From the NCBI GenBank assembly GCA_036186865.1, contig AP025062.1, positions 28,605,627 through 28,669,626 on the forward strand: a DNA stretch of 64,000 nucleotides, in the 5' to 3' direction. Shown in pieces: positions 58,046 to 64,000 of this stretch. Origin of the DNA: Eustoma russellianum (lineage: Eukaryota; Streptophyta; Magnoliopsida; Gentianales; Gentianaceae). The translations under genes and the position numbers were made by a program. The notes beneath the pieces were generated by a model, which was given only the letters and a program-made list of their open reading frames with translations, was not told where the DNA came from and did not search any database. The number at the start of each line of letters is the position of its first letter. Positions within the stretch are counted from its first letter, which is position 1.

Positions 58046-58977
58046 AACTTCCACCCAACACCTTTCTTCTTCAACCCTTTCATGTTCAACCCTTCAAGGT
58101 CCATCTTAGCTCCTGGATTCATCATGCTTAACACACAACTAACATGATTTGATTCTTAAACAAGTAAACTAGTATCCACCCTAAACCTTCTGTCACCCAC
58201 AACCTTCAATAGATATCTTCAAACCTTTCAACGCAACAAGTCTTACAACAATGTCACATTCATCCTTCCACTCCCTGCAAACACACTCAAAGCATCTAAG
58301 GTGTAATCACCAAACTTAAGAACTTACACAAGGACAATGAACACATCACGTATAACACTCTGGTGGGCATATTTAACAACAAGGATCACAACATAACTAT
58401 TTTCAGATATTGGCCCAAAGAACATAACTTTACTCAACAACAACAACAATTACACATATAATAAAGCATTTAGCATAGACAAGTCAAAACTACTAATGTG
58501 TGATCCGAGTTTTCTCTTTGTAAGAACATAAGGCCTAAGGTAACAAAATTTGCATAAAGCGTATAGAAAGATTACTTGCCTTTGTTTCAAGTTACGCTTA
58601 CAAGTGTATGGCAGAATTTCTGTGAAGATTGAACCTAGGTTGAACGCTCTTCCTTCCTTTCATTCTTCTTCTCTTCTTCTTCTTTCCTCTTTCTCCTTCC
58701 CTTTCTCTCCAACGGTTTTGCCCTCTCCTTTTGGTGTTATAACCGACCCTGTCAAGATGATGTGGAGTTATACTAAGTGGTTTATAACTCCCTTATCTCT
58801 TAGTAGGAACTATTTTGGTAATTTCCCTTAATTACTTTTAATTCTACTTTTAACCCCTTTTTCTTGTTTTCCTATATTTTATGTAACTAAGTCTCAATCC
58901 TACGACATTAATTAAGTTGCATTTAAGGTTGACCATTAAATATTAAAAGTTGTTCTTAAAGGTCACGGGGTATGACA

Positions 58978-58990
58978 TTCCACCCCCCTT
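58978..58990 (-). other. Polypurine tract of Gypsy-1
   Basis: The minus-strand AAGGGGGGTGGAA directly precedes the 3' LTR start TGTCATA. Confidence 0.92.
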
Positions 58991-59022
58991 ACAAAAAGTT
59001 TCGTCCTCGAAACTTACGTACC

Positions 59023-60276
59023 TTAATCAAAGAGTTGAGGATACTTCTCCCGCATTTGATCTTCGAGTTCCCAAGTGGCCTCACGCTTTGTGTGGTTTCT
59101 CCACTGGACCTTTACATAAGGAATCACTCGCTTCCTCAATACCTGATCCTTTCGGTCCATAATTTTTACGGGTATCTCTTCGTATGTAACATCGTCCTTA
59201 AGTTCCAAAGGTTGAGCATCAAGTACATGACTTGGATCCGACACGTACTTCCTTAGTTGTGATACGTGAAAGACATTGTGAACTTGCGCCAACACCGGAG
59301 GTAACACTAACCTATAAGCCAAGGCTCCCACCTTCTCAAGTATTTCGTAAGGACCAATAGAACGAGGGCTTAGCTTCCCTTTTACTCCAAACCTCATGAC
59401 ACCCTTTGTAGGTGATACCCTCAAATAAACTTTTTCATCCAAATCAAATTCCAATGGTCGTCGTTTGGAATCTGCCCAACTCTTGTTGCGATCCTGAGCT
59501 GCCTTGAGTCTTTCTCGGATGACTTTCACTTTCTCTAGCATTTTCTCCAACAGCTCAGGTCCGGTGATAGTTCTCACACCTACTTTGTCCCAATAAACCG
59601 GGGACCTACATTTTCTTCCATACAAAGCTTCAAAAGGAGCCATGTCAATTGCGCTGTGGTAACTATTGTTATAAGAAAACTTCATCAGCTTTACCATTCC
59701 ATCCCAACTCCCTTTAAAATTCAACACGCAAGCCCTTAGCAAATGTTCCAAGGTCTGAATTGTCCGCTCGGATTGACCATCGGTTTGAGGATGATACGCC
59801 GTACTCAACCTTAATTCTGTACCCATGGCTTTCTGAAATGCTACCCAAAACTTAGACGTAAACCGTGAATCTCTGTCGGACACTATACTTACCGGAACAC
59901 CATGCAGGCTTACAATATTCTCCATATATAAATTCACTAACTTGTCAAGAGGTGTTTCACTTGAAACGGGTAGGAAATGGGCAGACTTTGTTAAACGATC
60001 CACGATGACCCAAATCATGTCATATCCCCTTCTTGTCTTTGGTAAACCAGCTACGAAATCCATCGTGACATGTTCCCATTTCCATTCCGGAATTTCCAAT
60101 GGCATCAACAATCCACCAGGCCATTGGTATTCCGCCTTGACTTGTTGACAAACCAAACACCTCTCTATAAACTCCGCAATATGTCTTTTCATCCCAGACC
60201 ACCAATAATATTGCTTGAGATCTCTATACATCTTGGTGCTACTAGGGTGTATGGATAGCCTTGAGCTGTGAGCTTC
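59023..60276 (-). pseudogene. Gypsy-1 integrase with chromodomain
   Basis: Open frame 59023-60231 (402 residues), with the upstream part of the zinc domain in the same frame up to the TAA at 60277-60279. An HHCC zinc-binding region (C-L-V-C at about residues 25-28) precedes the rve core with Asp in W-V-I-V-D-R, Asp in V-S-D-R-D-S-R-F, and Glu in T-D-G-Q-S-E-R-T. A GPY/F module (G-P-Y-E-I-L) follows, and then a C-terminal chromodomain (about the last 50 residues, W-x-N-H-x-x-x-E-A-T-W-E). All catalytic residues are present. Chromodomains of this group steer integration towards marked chromatin. The single upstream nonsense codon separates it from RNase H. Confidence 0.92.
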
Positions 60277-61683
60277 TTACAACACTTCCTTCCTAAGTTC
60301 ATCAACATCAGGTACGCATAATCTTTCTCTAAACCATAAGCTCCCATCCACTTTGGTCCGAAATCCTTCAGCTTGGCTTTGTTTCACCTTTTCTGTTATT
60401 TCACTGAGGGTCTTATCTCTCTTCTGAGCCTCTTTTATCCGGTCAATCAAACTTGATGTGATGGTCAATGTTGCCAGTACGTTCGCCGTGGAGTCAATCA
60501 AATCTAAACCGAATTCTTCTATCTCTCTTTCCAATGGTGATTGTCGCGCATGGCTGGACTTCCTACTTAATGCATCTGCCACTTTATTAGCTTTTCCCGG
60601 ATGGTAATGGATTGTCAAATCGTAGTCTTTGAGCAACTCCAACCATCTCCGTTGCCTCATGTTTAATTCTTTCTGGGAGAATAAATACTTTAAACTCTTG
60701 TGGTCCGTGAATACCGCGCACTTTTCTTCATACAAATAGTGTCGCCAAATTTTTAAGGCGAACACCACTGCGGCAAGCTCAAGATTGTGTGTTGGATAAT
60801 TTTGCTCATAAGGCTTAAGCTGTCTTGAGGCATATGCGATGACTCGTTCGTTTTGCATCAAAACACAACCTAAGCCGTTCTTTGACGCATCACTATAAAT
60901 CACAAACCCATCAATTCCGGAGGGTTGAGCCAATACTGGAGCTGTCGTTAACCTCTTCTTAAGCTCCGTGAAGCTTTGTTCGCATTCCGCCGTCCACTCA
61001 AACTTAGACTTCTTTTGGGTAAGGCGACTGAGAGGTACAGCTATCCTTGAGAATCCCTCCACAGACTTTCTATAGTACCCCGCTAGACCCAAGAAACTTC
61101 GTACTTCGGTAACATTGGTAGGTCTAGGCCATTCAGTGATAGCTTCTACCTTCTTCGGATCCACAGCAATCCCCTCCTCTGATATCACGTGACCCAGAAA
61201 AGCCACACTTCTCAACCAAAACTCACACTTGCTAAACTTAGCTAACAGTTGTTTCTGCCTCAAAATGCCTAGAACGGTTCTCAAATGCTTAGCGTGAGTT
61301 TGTTCGTCAGGAGAATACACCAGAATATCATCTATGAATACCATTACAAACTTGTCCAACTGTTCCCGGAAGACGGTATTCATAAGATCCATAAAAGCTG
61401 CAGGGGCATTTGTCAATCCAAACGACATCACCAAAAACTCATAATGACCATATCGTATGCGGAAGGCTGTCTTTGCGATGTCCTCAGCCTTCACCCTCAA
61501 TCGGTGATATCCTGATCGAAGATCAATTTTAGAGAAGATCTTGGCGCCCTTGAGCTGGTCAAACGAATCCTCAATAGGTGGAAGGGGATATTTATTCTTG
61601 ATGGTAACTTTATTCAACTCTCTATAATCGATACAAAGTCTCATGTTACCATCTTTCTTCTTTACAAATAAAACAGGTGCTCC
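60277..61683 (-). pseudogene. Gypsy-1 reverse transcriptase and RNase H
   Basis: The minus frame covers RVT_1 with the M-R-L-C-I-D-Y-R-E-L-N block, F-S-K-I-D-L-R-S-G-Y-H, and catalytic F-I-D-D (V-F-I-D-D-I-L-V-Y-S). RNase H follows with Y-S-D-A-S-x-x-G, L-E-L-A-A-V-V-F-A and F-T-D-H-K-S-L; its catalytic D-E-D set is readable. The first ATG is at 61644 but the domain begins upstream at 61683, right after a TGA (61684-61686) that replaces the conserved residue before G-A-P-V. It ends at the TAA 60277-60279. Both breaks are single-codon nonsense changes within one frame. Confidence 0.92.
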
Positions 61684-62390
61684 TCAGGGCGATACACTAG
61701 GGCAGATAAACTTCTTGTCCAACAACTCCTGCAGTTGTTCCTTCAACTCTCTCAACTCTGTCGGAGCCATTCTATAAGGGGCTTTAGAAATAGGTCCAGT
61801 TCCTGGAATCAAGTTTATCTCGAACTCGACTTTCCTCAGGGGTGGTACTCCTGGTAAATCTTTCGGAAACACATCAGGAAATTCATTGACCACTGGAATT
61901 TGCTCAATAGACGGTACCTCCTGAGTAACATCCATGGCATACACTAGGAATCCCTCAGCACCCTTCCTCAAGGCTTTGCGTGCTTGTCCGACGGACACAT
62001 ATACCTTCTTGGGAACTTTCTTTCGTTCTGAATCTTCTTGAAACATCACCTCTTCCATCTTGGCATTCTTGATTGTCACTCGCTTCAACCGACAATCAAT
62101 ATTGGCATGATTCTTGGCCAACCAGTCCATTCCTAATATAACGTCAAAGTCATACATCTGAATAGGAATCAGTGTGGTGGAGAATGTTTGTCCTTCAATC
62201 TCCAATTCGCAATCTCGATACTGCTGGTATGAAACCATAATCTGATCTTCGGCCGCTTGAACACGATACGGAGTTTCTAACCATTCAGGCAAACTACCAA
62301 GGTGTTTAGTGAATCTCTTTGCTACGAAGGAGTGGCTTGTGCCGCTATCAAAGAGCATGTTGGCAGGTACCTTATTTACTAAAATCGCAC
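61684..62390 (-). pseudogene. Gypsy-1 protease and start of RT
   Basis: The retropepsin-like domain has L-F-D-S-G-T-S-H (catalytic D-S-G) near the N-terminus, then I-L-G-M-D-W-L. A connection region leads to F-P-D-V-F-P-K-D-L-P-G-V-P-P, the usual start of the Gypsy RT. The ATG at 62400 lies inside the likely intron, so the exon probably begins at 62390. It ends at the TGA 61684-61686. The polyprotein normally continues into RT. Confidence 0.9.
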
Positions 62391-62474
62391 CTAAAGCCAT
62401 ATCAAGTTATACACGAAAGATTAAGCACGTAAATACTTAATTCAATAAGGATTTAAACTTAGTTTAAATGGTAC
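62391..62474 (-). other. Putative 84-nt intron between gag and protease
   Basis: The minus strand reads CAG|GTACCATTT at the 5' side and GGCTTTAG|GTGCG at the 3' side, with a CTTAAT branch-like site and AT-rich body. The gag frame hits TAA (62464-62466) nine bases into it. Removing exactly 84 nt would join gag to the protease in frame and put the protease D-S-G at its usual distance. A 9-bp inverted repeat (GCAGGTACC at 62363-62371, GGTACCTGC at 62470-62478) brackets it. Confidence 0.6.
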
Positions 62475-63549
62475 CTGCTACTACGTCGGTAGCCTCCTGT
62501 ACATCCGTGTCCGTCATGAGATGTACACAGGCATTTGCTCTAGGGTTCGCTCTCGGCTGCTGAGCCGCCTCTCCAGGATTATTTTTCTTCATCTCCGGGC
62601 AGTCCCTAATCATGTGACCCACTTGACCGCATCGAAAACATGCTCCAGCCACTTTCCTACACTCACCAACGTGGTTCTTGTTGCAATGGGGGCAAACTCT
62701 CATACCCTGCTGAACTACTGGATTCTGAGGTTGCAGTCTCTGAAAATTTCCAACTGGGCCTTTCTTCGGAATCTTGACCCAACGTCCGGGTCTTCCACCA
62801 ACTCGCACATCATCTCTTGGCCTCTTGCCTCTATCAGACCTTCCAGCACTAGCTGCTCTTGCCGCTACTCTGTGGAAATCAATCTCAACCCGAAAACATG
62901 CATCCAACATGTCCTCGTAAGTTTTCATTCCTGCGTTCACTATCGCCGACTGTATCCTCGAGTCCAAACCCCTCTCGAACTTCGTCATCTTAAGACGATT
63001 ATCAGACATAATCGCAGGGGCAAACTTCCCCAAGGCATGAAAACAATACGCATACTCCGACACCGTCATCCTTCCTTGCTCCAATCTATCAAACGCTCTT
63101 ATCTTGTCCAATATCACAGTCTCCGGTACATAGTACTTTAGGAAAGCATCACAAAACTGTGCCCAAGAGATTGGTGGGGTCATCCTCAACACCATTCCGT
63201 CCCACCATTCGCCAGCCTTGCCACTTAGGAGGGGTGTGGCCACCTCAACCTTTATCTCATTCGGTACTTGCACCAGCCGGAAACATTTCTCCACCTCAGC
63301 CAACCAGTGCTGAGCCTCTTCAGGATCGGTACATCCTCCAAACTCTGGAACCCTCATCTTTCTCATCTCTCCATAAAAGAACCGAATGTTATGCTGTGGC
63401 GGTGGAGGAGGCGGAGGCTGATGCTGTTGCGCATACCCTTGTGCGATCACCGTCAGTGCATCAGTGAGCACCTGGGGTAAAACAACTTGTGGTGGCTGGT
63501 TCTCCTGTTCATTGTTAGTGTTCCCTGCGTTCTCTCTTCTTGGAGGCAT
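62464..63549 (-). CDS. Gypsy-1 Gag (361 aa as read without splicing)
   Basis: The ATG at 63549 (M-P-P-R-R start, common in this group) opens an uninterrupted frame to the TAA at 62464. A Gln/Pro-rich N-terminus (about residues 15-55) precedes the Retrotrans_gag capsid domain (about residues 75-185; F-x-G-C-T-D-P-E-E-A-Q-H-W, A-x-x-W-W). A basic Arg/Lys region follows, then two zinc-binding motifs, C-P-H-C-x4-H-x3-C and C-F-R-C-x4-H-x4-C (about residues 285-325). It forms particles and binds element RNA. If the intron downstream is spliced, Gag continues into protease; if not, it ends here. Confidence 0.93.
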   Translation of the reverse strand: MPPRRENAGNTNNEQENQPPQVVLPQVLTDALTVIAQGYAQQHQPPPPPPPQHNIRFFYGEMRKMRVPEFGGCTDPEEAQHWLAEVEKCFRLVQVPNEIKVEVATPLLSGKAGEWWDGMVLRMTPPISWAQFCDAFLKYYVPETVILDKIRAFDRLEQGRMTVSEYAYCFHALGKFAPAIMSDNRLKMTKFERGLDSRIQSAIVNAGMKTYEDMLDACFRVEIDFHRVAARAASAGRSDRGKRPRDDVRVGGRPGRWVKIPKKGPVGNFQRLQPQNPVVQQGMRVCPHCNKNHVGECRKVAGACFRCGQVGHMIRDCPEMKKNNPGEAAQQPRANPRANACVHLMTDTDVQEATDVVAGTI

Positions 63550-63816
63550 ATTTCACTGAAAGGTTAACATTGCATTAGCATTCAGTAAATACAAGAGATT
63601 ACTGAAAGCTTGAACGCGTACGAATGGGTGAGGTATGTAGTACAACTACTAATACGAAATTAGATGATAAACGCGCTCGCACACACCCAACCCAGATCAT
63701 GCTTAAACACTAACAAAATCAGTACTTATAACTAAGGATCAACCTTAAGGGAGGATCATAACTTAGGTGTCTAAAAGATCATGAACCTAAGTTTCCGAGA
63801 TAGATCTGAAGCCTAG
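63550..63816 (-). other. Gypsy-1 untranslated leader
   Basis: This is the 267-bp leader between the PBS and the gag ATG. No ORF and no obvious structure beyond AT richness. Confidence 0.7.
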
Positions 63817-63828
63817 GCTCTGATACCA
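63817..63828 (-). other. Primer binding site of Gypsy-1
   Basis: The minus-strand TGGTATCAGAGC (then CTAGG) lies two bases inside the LTR end GGGCGCTACA and is complementary to initiator-Met tRNA. Confidence 0.95.
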
Positions 63829-63830
63829 CT

Positions 63831-64000
63831 TGTAGCGCCCCGACCCGACACTATCATCAGAACCAGTGCACCCGCCGTAGCCTACTATGAGAACTACGAA
63901 GCGTCAAAGCAGATCAAGCGTACATCATTCATGACGTAAGATAAATCAACGGAAACGTCATAAAATCTAAACCTTCATCGTCAATAATACAACCAGAAAA
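63831..64000 (-). repeat. 5' LTR of Gypsy-1 (U5 end only)
   Basis: The plus strand starts TGTAGCGCCCCGACCCG, matching the LTR remnants starting at 22088 and about 23205. The rest lies beyond the window. Confidence 0.92.

Larger units (their letters stand above)
56813..58977 (-). repeat. 3' LTR of Gypsy-1 (left end truncated)
   Basis: On the minus strand it starts TGTCATACCCCGTGACC at 58977, straight after the PPT. It contains two tandem repeat arrays (57000-57290 and 57640-58045). Its U5 end is not found on the left, while the other LTR's U5 is at 63831-64000, so the two copies cannot be compared here. ORFs in it are not supported. Confidence 0.8.
56813..64000 (-). mobile_element. Gypsy-1: Tekay/Del-type chromovirus, nearly intact
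   Basis: The minus order is 5' LTR (from 63831 beyond the window), PBS, gag, protease, RT-RNase H, integrase with chromodomain, PPT and 3' LTR (58977 leftwards). Gag-PR-RT-RH-INT with a C-terminal chromodomain is the chromovirus layout. Coding parts are separated by only one intron-like gap and two single nonsense codons. The 3' LTR lacks the TGTAGCGCC end seen at 63831, so it is truncated at about 56813 against LINE-3. Confidence 0.93.

Overview
This window is plant nuclear DNA: AT-rich, intergenic and built almost entirely of transposable elements nested in one another. I find no convincing host protein-coding gene, tRNA or rRNA gene. The element types (Ty1/Copia with Sirevirus-like gag and PPT, Ty3/Gypsy chromovirus of the Tekay/Del kind with a C-terminal chromodomain, and L1-type LINEs with DUF4283-type ORF1 and a plant RNase H) indicate an angiosperm. 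The species cannot be told from the sequence.

Layout. (1) 1-11140: an old minus-strand Copia element (Copia-1). Its left 3' LTR runs off the window and its 5' LTR is 9074-11140. Inside its gag, at 5145-7722, sits an unusual palindrome: two 1.28 kb LTRs of another family in inverted orientation, joined through a primer-binding-site sequence and flanked by a 5-bp target duplication. (2) 11141-16152: Gypsy LTR debris in both orientations, a 5'-truncated LINE end, and a Copia-type solo LTR (15043-16135) inserted in an AT microsatellite. (3) 16153-21036: LINE-1 (plus strand), decayed, with an (AT)n tail. (4) 21037-24124: LTR remnants and a 1.1 kb tandem duplication containing an LTR/LINE junction. 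(5) LINE-4 (minus strand) is split by Copia-2 (25382-34667), a young non-autonomous Copia element with two 1663-bp LTRs in which I see no difference, TSD GGACC, one gag-like ORF of 439 aa and an eroded pol. (6) 35066-38745: a Gypsy LTR piece, an LTR fragment of the Copia-3 family, and 1.5 kb with nothing recognisable. (7) Copia-3 (38751-46042, minus): two LTRs of about 3.0 kb around only 1.3 kb of internal DNA holding a gag fragment; TSD TTAAG. (8) 46048-48034: two Gypsy LTR remnants, one with G-quadruplex-type G runs. (9) LINE-2 (minus) and LINE-3 (plus) lie head-to-head, 48197-56812. (10) 56813-64000: a nearly intact minus-strand chromovirus (Gypsy-1) with gag, protease, RT-RNase H and integrase-chromodomain, and a likely 84-nt intron between gag and protease.

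How they fit together. Copia-2 and Copia-3 lack a usable pol and must have moved with enzymes supplied by relatives; Copia-1 shows what a full pol of a similar lineage looks like but is itself broken. Copia-1, Copia-2 and one Gypsy LTR share an upstream array of ATCGATCGAT palindromes alternating with GAGACATCGATCTCT-like units. Relative age by LTR divergence: Copia-2 (youngest), Copia-3, Copia-1. The two strongest leads for something new are the inverted-LTR palindrome with a PBS loop (5145-7722) and the gag/protease intron of Gypsy-1 (62391-62474).
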